This document shows positions 1-5,835 of a stretch of DNA of 7,651 bases, in pieces. Each line of letters begins with the position of its first letter. Position 1 is the stretch's first letter. The DNA lies in assembly GCA_013138855.1 (NCBI GenBank), contig WTBX01000395.1, positions 1 to 7,651 of the forward strand, written 5' to 3'. Origin of the DNA: Methylococcaceae bacterium. Lineage in GTDB: Bacteria; Pseudomonadota; Gammaproteobacteria; Methylococcales; Methylomonadaceae. The translations under genes and the position numbers were made by a program. Below the pieces are notes generated by a model. That model had not been told where the DNA came from and made no database searches. It saw only the letters and a list, made by a program, of their open reading frames with translations.

Positions 1-42
1 GAATTTTTGTCATCAGATGCCTTTGCTATAGCTAATCTGTAA
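1..42 (+). CDS. Possible C-terminal tail of an upstream gene (partial)
   Basis: Frame 1 is open from the window edge and ends in TAA at 40-42, giving EFLSSDAFAIANL. The other two forward frames also stop within about 35 bases, so the open frame alone proves little; the residue mix is merely compatible with a protein end. No function can be assigned from 13 residues. Confidence 0.25.
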   Translation, partial: EFLSSDAFAIANL

Positions 43-118
43 CTAACGACTTTCATACTATCGCTTATGCCAACAGTGAAAATCATTGGCGTACAACGAT
101 TAACATAAGGAATTATTT

Positions 119-715
119 ATGAGTAGGGCGCAATCAAAACATAATTTTTTAAGTTCCTTTCTTATCCTTATGCTGCTTACAATAAATGTTAGTGGTGTTG
201 TGTATGCCGATGTCAATAAGGATGTCATACCTAAAAATGCGCGTTCCAAAAGCTATGGAAGTGGATGGGAATGTTTTTTAGGGTATCAAGTAAAAGGTGA
301 AGAGTGTATTGCTATCAAGATTCCTGATAATGCCTATTTAAACAATTCATCTTATGGTAATGGCTGGAAATGCAACTGGGGCTATCGTAAAACCGATAAA
401 ACCTGTGTGATTATTAAAATACCTAAAAATGCTTATTTAAATTCTTCTGGTGATGATTGGCAATGCAAACGCAGGTTTAAAGCTCATGATAAGCGTTGTG
501 TTGCTGTAAAAGTGCCAGAGAATGGATATTTTGTTGATGCGACTTATGGTAAGGGTTGGAAGTGTGAGCGCGGGTATTTAGCGAAAAAGGATGTGTGCGT
601 TAGCTTGAAAGTACCTGAGAATGCTCATATCGATTATTCTGGCTCTGACTGGGAATGTAATCCACCTTACAAGAAGCAAAAAGATAAGTGTAAATTACCT
701 ACCTCAAATAAGTAG
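119..715 (+). CDS. Secreted protein with five two-cysteine GW/DW-x-C repeats
   Basis: The 198-residue product begins with a typical signal peptide: a basic start, a hydrophobic core at about residues 10-27, and a likely cut after VYA at 30. The mature part is five tandem units, each with the pattern (G/D)W-x-C-x10-C-(V/I)-x-(V/L/I)-K-(I/V)-P-x-N-(A/G). Cysteines are at 52/63, 85/96, 116/127, 149/160 and 180/191, always 11 apart, so each unit probably closes one disulfide outside the cytoplasm. Units 1, 2 and 4 carry YGxGW; units 3 and 5 carry SGxDW and are two residues shorter. The ATG at 119 is preceded by AAGG (107-110) at good spacing. Such repeats are known to me from proteobacterial exported proteins, but the function is unknown. 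A role in binding or adhesion is a guess. The stop directly abuts the methyltransferase frame, suggesting co-transcription. Confidence 0.85.
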   Translation: MSRAQSKHNFLSSFLILMLLTINVSGVVYADVNKDVIPKNARSKSYGSGWECFLGYQVKGEECIAIKIPDNAYLNNSSYGNGWKCNWGYRKTDKTCVIIKIPKNAYLNSSGDDWQCKRRFKAHDKRCVAVKVPENGYFVDATYGKGWKCERGYLAKKDVCVSLKVPENAHIDYSGSDWECNPPYKKQKDKCKLPTSNK

Positions 716-724
716 TTGTCTATT

Positions 725-1393
725 ATGAAAAATCACCAATCAATACCTTTATTACGGGTTCGTTATCAAACCATTGAATTTGATAACGTCGATATTCATT
801 TACGCACTTTACGCGATAAACAACAATACCTTGATGTTGATGATATTGCTCAAAAACTCGGTATCTCATCCGCTATTTGGTCATTATTTGGCGTAGTCTG
901 GCAATCTAGCGAAGTGCTGGCTCATTTTCTATTCGATTATGAGATTGCAGGGAAACGAATTTTGGAAGTAGGTTGTGGAATCGGCTTAACTAGTTTGATG
1001 CTGAATCATCGCCAAGCCAATATTACTGCGACAGACTATCACCCAGAAGTTGAAAGTTTTTTGTTAGAAAATACGCAACTCAACAAGGGTAATAAAATAC
1101 CTTTCGTGCGTACAGGTTGGGACGACGAAGACAGTGGTTTGGGTGAGTTTGATCTGATTGTTGGGAGTGATTTATTGTATGAAGGCGATCATGTCGATTT
1201 ATTATCTACTTTTATTAATCAACATGCCAAGCCGCATTGTGAGGTGATTCTCGTTGATCCAGGGCGTAGTTATCACGGACGGTTTAGCAAGAAAATGGTT
1301 ACTCTAGGTTATTCACATAGCTACAGTAAGCCTGAAAACACAGATTATTTGAGCAAACCTTTTCGCGGACAAATTCTGCGCTATGAACGATAG
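725..1393 (+). CDS. Class I SAM-dependent methyltransferase (METTL23 / Nnt1-like family)
   Basis: The 222-residue protein (counted from the ATG) has a Rossmann-fold methyltransferase core. Motif I is ILEVGCGIG at about 79-87, followed by the acidic residue ending beta 2 in TATDYHP (D104), then FDLIVGSDLLYE at 142-153. The SDLLYE segment after motif IV, together with GVVWQSSEVLA near 56-66, is characteristic of the Methyltransf_16 family (METTL21/METTL23 lysine methyltransferases and COG3897 predicted nicotinamide N-methylases). The methyl acceptor cannot be read from sequence; a protein side chain is the likeliest. It is probably cytoplasmic. I prefer ATG at 725; a TTG at 716 directly after the previous stop would add three residues. 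Neither has a clear Shine-Dalgarno sequence, so translation may depend on coupling with the upstream gene, whose stop is nine bases before the ATG. Confidence 0.8.
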   Translation: MKNHQSIPLLRVRYQTIEFDNVDIHLRTLRDKQQYLDVDDIAQKLGISSAIWSLFGVVWQSSEVLAHFLFDYEIAGKRILEVGCGIGLTSLMLNHRQANITATDYHPEVESFLLENTQLNKGNKIPFVRTGWDDEDSGLGEFDLIVGSDLLYEGDHVDLLSTFINQHAKPHCEVILVDPGRSYHGRFSKKMVTLGYSHSYSKPENTDYLSKPFRGQILRYER

Positions 1394-1491
1394 TAGATAT
1401 TTTTCCAAATAAATAGGAAGTTCAGGAATACCATCCCTCAATCAACCTTATTTTTTTACGTTATATTTTATAACCTGTTAGAGGCTACTTA
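1394..1491 (+). other. Intergenic stretch ahead of the MurE-like gene
   Basis: This AT-rich spacer holds a small perfect hairpin (GTTATA-TTT-TATAAC, 1460-1474) and a T-rich run at about 1450-1457. The hairpin lacks a downstream U-tract on the + strand, so it is not a convincing intrinsic terminator. No sigma70 promoter stands out. The frame of the following gene opens just after TAA at 1471-1473. Confidence 0.4.
1480..1484 (+). promoter_or_regulatory. Shine-Dalgarno-like AGAGG upstream of an in-frame ATT
   Basis: AGAGG lies seven bases ahead of an ATT codon (1492) that is in frame with the MurE-like gene. The annotated ATG at 1648 has no comparable site, only GAG three bases before it, which is too close. 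No ATG, GTG or TTG exists in frame between 1474 and 1648. If used, the site would imply a rare ATT start. Confidence 0.35.
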
Positions 1492-1647
1492 ATTAACAAT
1501 ACCAAAACATACCCCGAAACTCATTCTTTAAATAGGTCTTTTGACCTTCTAAATAAAGCTGTTCAAAAAACAGTCATTACTTCTAAATCCTTAAAACCTG
1601 AAAGTCCTGCTATTTCATTAAAAGAAACTCAACTCCGTTCTGAGTTT

Positions 1648-2847
1648 ATGGATTTGAAGCAAGTTATTAATCCCATTTCCTCGCCCGTTTTAAAACGACC
1701 ACGACTTTCTTTAAAAAGTCGTCAAAACAAAAATATTAATGCCCCCTATAGACACCCATCAAAGGATCTTTGTGTTATTGGCATTACGGGAACAAATGGA
1801 AAAACAACGGTTTCCTATTTAATCGGTGAAGTCTTAAAATCAGCAGGCTACAAGCCTTTTGTTTTAGGGACATTAAACTCTGGCAATAAAGACCTTACCA
1901 CGCCAGAATCGCCTGATATTGAACGGTTTATGCAACAGCATTTAAACCAAGGTGGCACGCATTTTATAATGGAGGTGACTTCGGAAGGCATCGACCAAGC
2001 TAGAATTTTAGGGATTGATTTTAATATCAAACTACTGACAAATATCACTCCAGATCATTTGGATTATCATAAAACCTTTAATAATTATAAACAGACAAAA
2101 TTAAGTTTTATGCGTGACGGCAAAGCACATAAAATTCATCCACAAAACTTTAAAAAAGAAAGCATAGATTTTACGACTAAGCTACTAGGGCATTTTAATC
2201 TTTTAAATATTAAGGCGGCAGTGAGTGTGCTTCGACATATTAATATTTCTGAAAAAATGATTCAAACCACCTTATCTTCCTGTTTACCTGCGAGAGGTCG
2301 TTTAGAAGCGGTCGATGCAGGACAAGCTTTTACGCTATTAGTCGATTATGCACATACACCCGATGGGCTGCAAAATGTGTTGAGTACACTTAAAGAAATT
2401 ACCACAAAACAACACGGAAAACTGATTGTACTGTTTGGCTGTGGAGGCAATAGAGATGCGGGAAGACGCGCTAAAATGGGTAAAATCGCGGGCGATATTG
2501 CTGATTTCGTCGTGATTACAGAAGATAACCCGCGCATGGAAGATAGCCAAGCTATTATGGCTGAAATTAAAACAGGCGTAGACAGCCGTTTCAAAGATTA
2601 TGTGTTAATTCAAAATAGAACAACCGCGATAGAATTCATTGTTAATCAAGCTCAAGATAATGATATTGTGCTGTTGGCAGGAAAAGGTCATGAAACCTAT
2701 CAAGTTTTTAAAACAGAAACGATTCCTTTTGATGATCGAGAAGAAGCCCAAAAAGCGATCGTCAATAAACTGAAATCTATATTAGAAATATTACCATCCC
2801 CTCTCAACATTCCTATGCCAGAGCTTAATCATGTATCGTTTGCTTAA
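1648..2847 (+). CDS. Stand-alone MurE-like Mur ligase lacking the N-terminal substrate domain
   Basis: Mur ligases join an amino acid to a carboxylate through an ATP-made acyl phosphate. Visible motifs are the P-loop GITGTNGKTT (45-54), LTTPES (83-88), EVTSEGIDQAR (109-119, normally EVSSH...), DHLDYH (136-141) with the probable carbamylated lysine at K151, GHFNLLN (181-187), ARGRLE (215-220), VDYAHTPDGL (232-241), FGCGGNRDAGRR (263-274), DNPRMED (293-299), GKGHETYQ (345-352) and FDDREEA (361-367). DNPR is the signature of meso-diaminopimelate-type MurE. At 399 residues it is about 90-100 shorter than MurE: domain 1, which holds UDP-MurNAc, is absent, and only 30 residues separate K151 from GHFN, against roughly 70 in E. 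coli MurE. No other cell-wall gene lies nearby, so I read it as a paralogue acting on another substrate, not the housekeeping MurE. The frame stays open back to 1474; an ATT at 1492 could give 451 residues. Its end overlaps the next gene. Confidence 0.8.
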   Translation: MDLKQVINPISSPVLKRPRLSLKSRQNKNINAPYRHPSKDLCVIGITGTNGKTTVSYLIGEVLKSAGYKPFVLGTLNSGNKDLTTPESPDIERFMQQHLNQGGTHFIMEVTSEGIDQARILGIDFNIKLLTNITPDHLDYHKTFNNYKQTKLSFMRDGKAHKIHPQNFKKESIDFTTKLLGHFNLLNIKAAVSVLRHINISEKMIQTTLSSCLPARGRLEAVDAGQAFTLLVDYAHTPDGLQNVLSTLKEITTKQHGKLIVLFGCGGNRDAGRRAKMGKIAGDIADFVVITEDNPRMEDSQAIMAEIKTGVDSRFKDYVLIQNRTTAIEFIVNQAQDNDIVLLAGKGHETYQVFKTETIPFDDREEAQKAIVNKLKSILEILPSPLNIPMPELNHVSFA

Positions 2848-3052
2848 GTCGGAGCCTATTCCTGTTCATCATCCACTTTCTAAGGTTAAAATGGCTTATC
2901 GGCAAGTACCTGTGCATCATTTTCAGGAATTAGAAGCCGCTTTGACTGCTTGTCAGATTTATAACGACAAATCTGATTCATATTATTACGTTATCAATGA
3001 ATCGGACAAAAAGTACGATGAGGGTGTTTGGGTTGATTATTCAGAACCTTAG
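2831..3052 (+). CDS. Small protein of unknown function overlapping the ligase gene
   Basis: The 73-residue product is unrecognised. It has no signal peptide or membrane segment. The N-terminal part is basic and contains PVHH twice (about residues 11-14 and 27-30). The C-terminal half is rich in Asp, Glu and Tyr and ends in an acidic tail (EGVWVDYSEP). Its ATG lies inside the last codons of the MurE-like gene in another frame, a 17-base overlap that implies translational coupling and shared expression. GAG at 2821-2823 gives a weak Shine-Dalgarno at suitable spacing. It could be a partner or even a substrate of the ligase, but nothing in the sequence shows this. Being small and unrecognised, it carries moderate risk of being a chance frame. 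Confidence 0.55.
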   Translation: MYRLLKSEPIPVHHPLSKVKMAYRQVPVHHFQELEAALTACQIYNDKSDSYYYVINESDKKYDEGVWVDYSEP

Positions 3053-3076
3053 CTAGTTTATATTTAAGGGACAAAT

Positions 3077-3133
3077 ATGAAAATAAAGAAATTAATAGTA
3101 CGACAACGATACCATTTGAGGAAGAAATTATGA
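3077..3133 (+). CDS. Possible 18-residue basic leader peptide
   Basis: The frame MKIKKLIVRQRYHLRKKL has AAGGG at 3066-3070, six bases before its ATG, a better Shine-Dalgarno than many genes here. Its TGA overlaps the next ATG as ATGA (3130-3133), the classic arrangement for termination-reinitiation coupling. Nine of 18 residues are Lys or Arg. It may act as a translated leader for the DUF1488-type gene or be a small cationic peptide. At this length a chance frame is quite possible. Confidence 0.35.
   Translation: MKIKKLIVRQRYHLRKKL
3118..3124 (+). promoter_or_regulatory. Ribosome binding site of the DUF1488-type gene
   Basis: GAGGAAG ends five bases before the ATG at 3130 and is the strongest Shine-Dalgarno sequence noted in the window. 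It fixes that start and lies inside the possible leader-peptide frame, so ribosomes translating the leader would pass over it. Confidence 0.6.
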
Positions 3134-3390
3134 TTTCATTTCCTAGGCTTGAAAGCTGGAATACCCTAAACAAAGTAGCAACAATTGTGGCGACAACCGA
3201 CGATAAAAAACGTGTCCTTTGCCGTATCTCAATGGAGATATTAATAGATAAATTTGGAGCTTCAGAAGAAGAACCCATGCAATCTGTGGCTGAGTATCGA
3301 ACCAATATAGAAGACGCTGCAAGAAAGCTAATAGAGAATAAATCCTATGAAGACGATGGGTCTATTCTAATTCATGCAGATGACTTTTAG
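3130..3390 (+). CDS. DUF1488-like small protein
   Basis: The 86-residue protein fits the DUF1488 pattern known from proteobacteria: an opening MISFP, a mid-region V-x-C-x-I-S-x-E-x-L-x-D-x-FG (VLCRISMEILIDKFG, 29-43), a helix with YRTNIEDAARKLIENK (about 56-71), and a terminal ADDF. Members are about 80-95 residues and have no established function. No membrane segment or signal peptide is present, so it should be cytoplasmic. The start is well supported by GAGGAAG at 3118-3124. It closes the apparent run that starts with the MurE-like ligase, 77 bases after the 73-residue gene, and may be coupled to the small leader frame through ATGA. Family assignment is from pattern memory. Confidence 0.7.
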   Translation: MISFPRLESWNTLNKVATIVATTDDKKRVLCRISMEILIDKFGASEEEPMQSVAEYRTNIEDAARKLIENKSYEDDGSILIHADDF

Positions 3391-3423
3391 TGGGAAGCTA
3401 TGTAAAATCTTGAGTATATTTTA

Positions 3424-3452
3424 CTGAAAATGAATCGAAAGGATTCTATAAT
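3424..3452 (+). promoter_or_regulatory. Sigma70-type promoter of the membrane protein gene
   Basis: CTGAAA (3424-3429), a 17-base spacer, and a perfect TATAAT (3447-3452). Transcription would begin near 3459, which leaves the ATG at 3461 almost leaderless but places GGAG and the ATG at 3473 correctly, supporting the later start. Confidence 0.5.
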
Positions 3453-3462
3453 TAATAAAAAT

Positions 3463-3466
3463 GGAG
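3463..3466 (+). promoter_or_regulatory. Ribosome binding site deciding the start at 3473
   Basis: GGAG stands six bases before the ATG at 3473. The in-frame ATG at 3461 overlaps this motif and has no Shine-Dalgarno of its own, so translation most likely begins at 3473. Confidence 0.6.
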
Positions 3467-3472
3467 CGCGAA

Positions 3473-4060
3473 ATGCAATCAATTAAATTATCTGAATTAA
3501 AACAATTTACCTCAAAGCCAAAATGGTATGCAGCACAAGGCATGGCAATGATTATTTTCGGTGGAATAATAGCAAGTTTATCTATTCTTGCGCCTAATGT
3601 GACAATGCTAGGAAAGAACTTTTCTTGGCTACCTATTATTGGCATTATTGTACTTTTGGTAGGATGCTCACGTTGTATTGATGCTTATGCTTCTGATTCG
3701 GCACAAGGCTTTCTGTATAATATGCAAGGGGGAATACTGGATGTTGTTGTTGGTTTTTTAGTAATTTTTAGTCTCGATAAAGAACCTGATAATTTAATAC
3801 TTTTGCTTGTAGGGTATTTAGTTAGTCAAGGTATCTATCGAAATGTTTTGTTATCGGTGGCGCAGATTCGTAATCCCATGTCTAACAGAATAACAGGATT
3901 GATTTCTATAATACTGGGAATGTTTATCTGGATTTGGGTTGATGGGTCAACATCAGGCGCTTGGTTTCTTTCGTTATCGCTCAGTGTTGATATTTGTTTT
4001 CGTGGTTGGGCTTTAATTGTGCTGGCATCTTCACTAAAAACAACCGCTGTTAAGGATTGA
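3473..4060 (+). CDS. HdeD/DUF308-like six-helix membrane protein
   Basis: The 195-residue product has six hydrophobic segments at roughly 20-41, 52-69, 83-101, 106-121, 139-156 and 163-188. They are arranged as repeated helical pairs with small glycine-rich turns such as IIFGGI, GIIVLLVG, MQGGILDVVVGF and ISIILGMF. This is the pattern of the HdeD / short-repeat DUF308 family of inner-membrane proteins. E. coli HdeD is linked to acid resistance, but most relatives have no known role, so no function is claimed here. An ATG at 3461 would add four residues (MERE); I chose 3473 because GGAG precedes it. A sigma70-like promoter lies directly upstream, so the gene is probably transcribed apart from the preceding group. 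It converges with the nucleotidyltransferase gene, 24 bases away. Confidence 0.7.
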   Translation: MQSIKLSELKQFTSKPKWYAAQGMAMIIFGGIIASLSILAPNVTMLGKNFSWLPIIGIIVLLVGCSRCIDAYASDSAQGFLYNMQGGILDVVVGFLVIFSLDKEPDNLILLLVGYLVSQGIYRNVLLSVAQIRNPMSNRITGLISIILGMFIWIWVDGSTSGAWFLSLSLSVDICFRGWALIVLASSLKTTAVKD

Positions 4061-4084
4061 TTTTTACTCAACAAATCATTAGCT

Positions 4085-4405
4085 TTATCCTTTAACATAA
4101 CGAATATTCGTCATAGTTCGATGTAACACAATCGGATTTTCCCAACTTTTCAACATCACCTCTAAACTGTTATCAACCATCGCTTCTAAAGATTTCTTAA
4201 ACTGCAAAACCGCCTCCAAAGACAAATCATCCTCAATCAACAAATCAATATCACGCGCGGGTTCATTTCGCGCAAACGAAGCAAATACCCCTAAATGAGA
4301 AATTGAAAACTGCTGTAACAATGCGTGTTGCCTAAGTAAAATTTGTAAATCATCTACCGTGTCTAAATGTTGTCGTTGTTTCATGTCAATGTAAAAACAA
4401 TACAT
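4085..4405 (-). CDS. MNT-type minimal nucleotidyltransferase, orphan
   Basis: The 106-residue protein matches small MNT-domain nucleotidyltransferases, the antitoxin half of HEPN-MNT pairs. The core is HLGVFASFARNEPARDIDLLIE at about 37-58 (the usual form is GSYARGE...SDIDLLV), followed by a helical stretch and an ending IRYVKG that resembles the usual terminal strand. Active members AMPylate the HEPN toxin using the GS and DxD residues. Here the G of GS is Ala (A42), the GS-to-DxD spacing is two residues short, and the third carboxylate position carries Glu (E82 in LEVML), so activity is doubtful. No HEPN toxin gene is adjacent on either side. The ATG at 4405 has a weak GAG Shine-Dalgarno five bases upstream; an inner ATG at 4384 has none. 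It follows the acyltransferase on the same strand after 74 bases. Confidence 0.7.
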   Translation of the reverse strand: MYCFYIDMKQRQHLDTVDDLQILLRQHALLQQFSISHLGVFASFARNEPARDIDLLIEDDLSLEAVLQFKKSLEAMVDNSLEVMLKSWENPIVLHRTMTNIRYVKG

Positions 4406-4479
4406 AAATTCTCAAAGAAACTTTATATTATTTTCTTATAGACTCATTTTAATTTGTAACAGTCTAAAAACGTGAAACA

Positions 4480-5703
4480 TTATGTCTTAATTTGTTTTTC
4501 ATTAATACGCGGAAAACGGTAATTTCTAAGCTCCAAAACAGGTTTTTCTATCCATATATAAAGCATCGTCGCAAGGACTAACGTTGAGGTAATCATTAAC
4601 AATATTAAGCCTAACAAAGTCAAAAAATCCAAACTCATTGTTGGATATAAATATTGCGCCAATAAAGCAATAATCATCAAATGCAACAAATAAGCAGAAT
4701 AAGAAAGCTGGGCGATGGGATACCAAAAACGACTGCTTAAAGCTTTCACCACCCAACTCTTTTGCCCAATACTCAAACTATATAAAACTAAATACCCTAT
4801 CGCTAAAGAAAAAATATTTCTAACCCCTGCAAGCAAATAAGCCGTTTTAATAACACTCGCTTCAAGTCCTGCCAGCGGTATAAAAATATAACTAATTAAT
4901 AGCAATAAGCTGATAACCCATAAACTGCGGCGTAGCGTGTGATGATGCTTTAAAAACTCAATTGCGCGGGTATAGACAATTAAATACGCGGCAATCACGC
5001 CCACCATTAAGCCTCCATAACGACTGTAGCTCTTGTCATACATCACATTAAAAAAATGATACGTCATCTCTTTATCAATAACTACATGCATAGGTAGCGG
5101 TAATTGCAACTGATAAGCGTAGGATAGAGCGAAACGAATTACAAACGATAATAAAAACAACAGCACTAATATCAGCAATACCCGTTTAGTCTTGCCTATT
5201 AATAATAGTAAACAGGGGAATAATGTATAAAATTGCTCTTCTATCGCCAACGACCATGTCCAGCCCATGAACTGTTGTTGTAGTGGGATAAAATTATTTA
5301 CATACAGCACATTTGCCCAAATGGTATGTAGATTATGGGGATAAACAAAAGCGACAATCACCATCACCGCAAAATAGGCGGGTAATAAACGCAAGGCACG
5401 ACGTAGATAAAATTGCTTAAGATTGAGGCTTTGATGTTGTTTATATTCGCTAAATAAATAATAGCCAATCAAAAAACCACTAATCACAAAAAACGTATCT
5501 ACGGCGAGATGTCCTTGAAAAAACGCTGATAATTCGGGGCGAGTGCTAAGTTCAATAAACGCTTGTTTATCCAAATGATAACCAAACATCCATAAGGTAT
5601 GTAGCGAAATAATCCATAAAATTGATAAGGCGCGTAGTCCATCAATAAAGGGAAATAAGGGAGCTTTTTCTGGTTTGAAAAGTTTTTTTAAGGGGGATGG
5701 CAT
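4480..5703 (-). CDS. Acyltransferase 3 family integral membrane protein (OafA/YrhL type)
   Basis: The 407-residue protein transfers acyl (often acetyl) groups to sugars or other acceptors across the inner membrane. It begins FIDGLRALSILWIISLH, holding the conserved R24-x10-H35 active-site motif. FFVISGFLIGYYL (71-83), FYLRRALRLLPAY (98-110) and WSLAIEEQFYTLFP (150-163) follow in the normal family order. About ten hydrophobic helices span the protein to the closing IWIEKPVLELR (383-393). The length is that of single-domain members: no C-terminal SGNH esterase domain is present. The acceptor cannot be told from sequence; lipopolysaccharide, exopolysaccharide or a lipid are typical. The ATG at 5703 has no clear Shine-Dalgarno but gives the expected N-terminus. 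It is divergent from the EEP-family gene. Confidence 0.9.
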   Translation of the reverse strand: MPSPLKKLFKPEKAPLFPFIDGLRALSILWIISLHTLWMFGYHLDKQAFIELSTRPELSAFFQGHLAVDTFFVISGFLIGYYLFSEYKQHQSLNLKQFYLRRALRLLPAYFAVMVIVAFVYPHNLHTIWANVLYVNNFIPLQQQFMGWTWSLAIEEQFYTLFPCLLLLIGKTKRVLLILVLLFLLSFVIRFALSYAYQLQLPLPMHVVIDKEMTYHFFNVMYDKSYSRYGGLMVGVIAAYLIVYTRAIEFLKHHHTLRRSLWVISLLLLISYIFIPLAGLEASVIKTAYLLAGVRNIFSLAIGYLVLYSLSIGQKSWVVKALSSRFWYPIAQLSYSAYLLHLMIIALLAQYLYPTMSLDFLTLLGLILLMITSTLVLATMLYIWIEKPVLELRNYRFPRINEKQIKT

Positions 5704-5746
5704 AAATTGTGAATTGATTTTTGTTGTATGCTTGTTAGCTTAGGCG

Positions 5747-5769
5747 TTTATTATCATGAAGATAATTAA
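5747..5769. promoter_or_regulatory. Dyad in the divergent intergenic region (possible operator)
   Basis: TTTATTATC (5747-5755), ATGAA, then GATAATTAA (5761-5769) pair with one mismatch. It lies in the 132-base gap between the divergent acyltransferase and EEP genes and contains -10-like hexamers on both strands. No matching -35 boxes are convincing. A regulator site serving both genes is possible; in AT-rich DNA it could also be chance. Confidence 0.3.
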
Positions 5770-5835
5770 GGCATTCGGAGTCCAAAACATGTTTCGAACT
5801 CTATTTTATCCTATCTTAAATTAGTCGCTCAAAAT

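Noticed and set aside
1848..2048. 66-codon open frame on the - strand
   Set aside because: It lies wholly inside the MurE-like gene, which has clear family motifs on the + strand; the antisense product resembles nothing.
2338..2594. Two overlapping - strand frames of 70 and 82 codons
   Set aside because: Both are antisense to the conserved C-terminal half of the MurE-like ligase and have no recognisable features.
2994..3305. 103-codon - strand frame
   Set aside because: It runs antisense across the end of the 73-residue gene and most of the DUF1488-type gene, which has a strong ribosome binding site and family pattern.
3421..3645. 74-codon - strand frame
   Set aside because: It is antisense to the promoter and first helices of the DUF308-like membrane gene and has no supporting signal.
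4052..4092. Possible bidirectional terminator between the convergent genes
   Set aside because: AAGGAT/ATCCTT and TGATTT/AAATCA can pair, but the stems are short, AT-rich and interrupted, with no proper U-tract.
3835..4098. 87-codon - strand frame directly after the nucleotidyltransferase, considered as a missing HEPN toxin
   Set aside because: It has no HEPN R-x4-6-H motif, is antisense to the membrane-protein gene, and reads like a composition shadow of it.
4440..4465. AGACT...AGTCT dyad between acyltransferase and nucleotidyltransferase genes
   Set aside because: Only five pairs around a 16-base loop with no T-run after it; not distinguishable from chance.
4526..4756. 76-codon - strand frame
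   Set aside because: It is an alternative frame inside the acyltransferase gene, whose own frame carries all family motifs.
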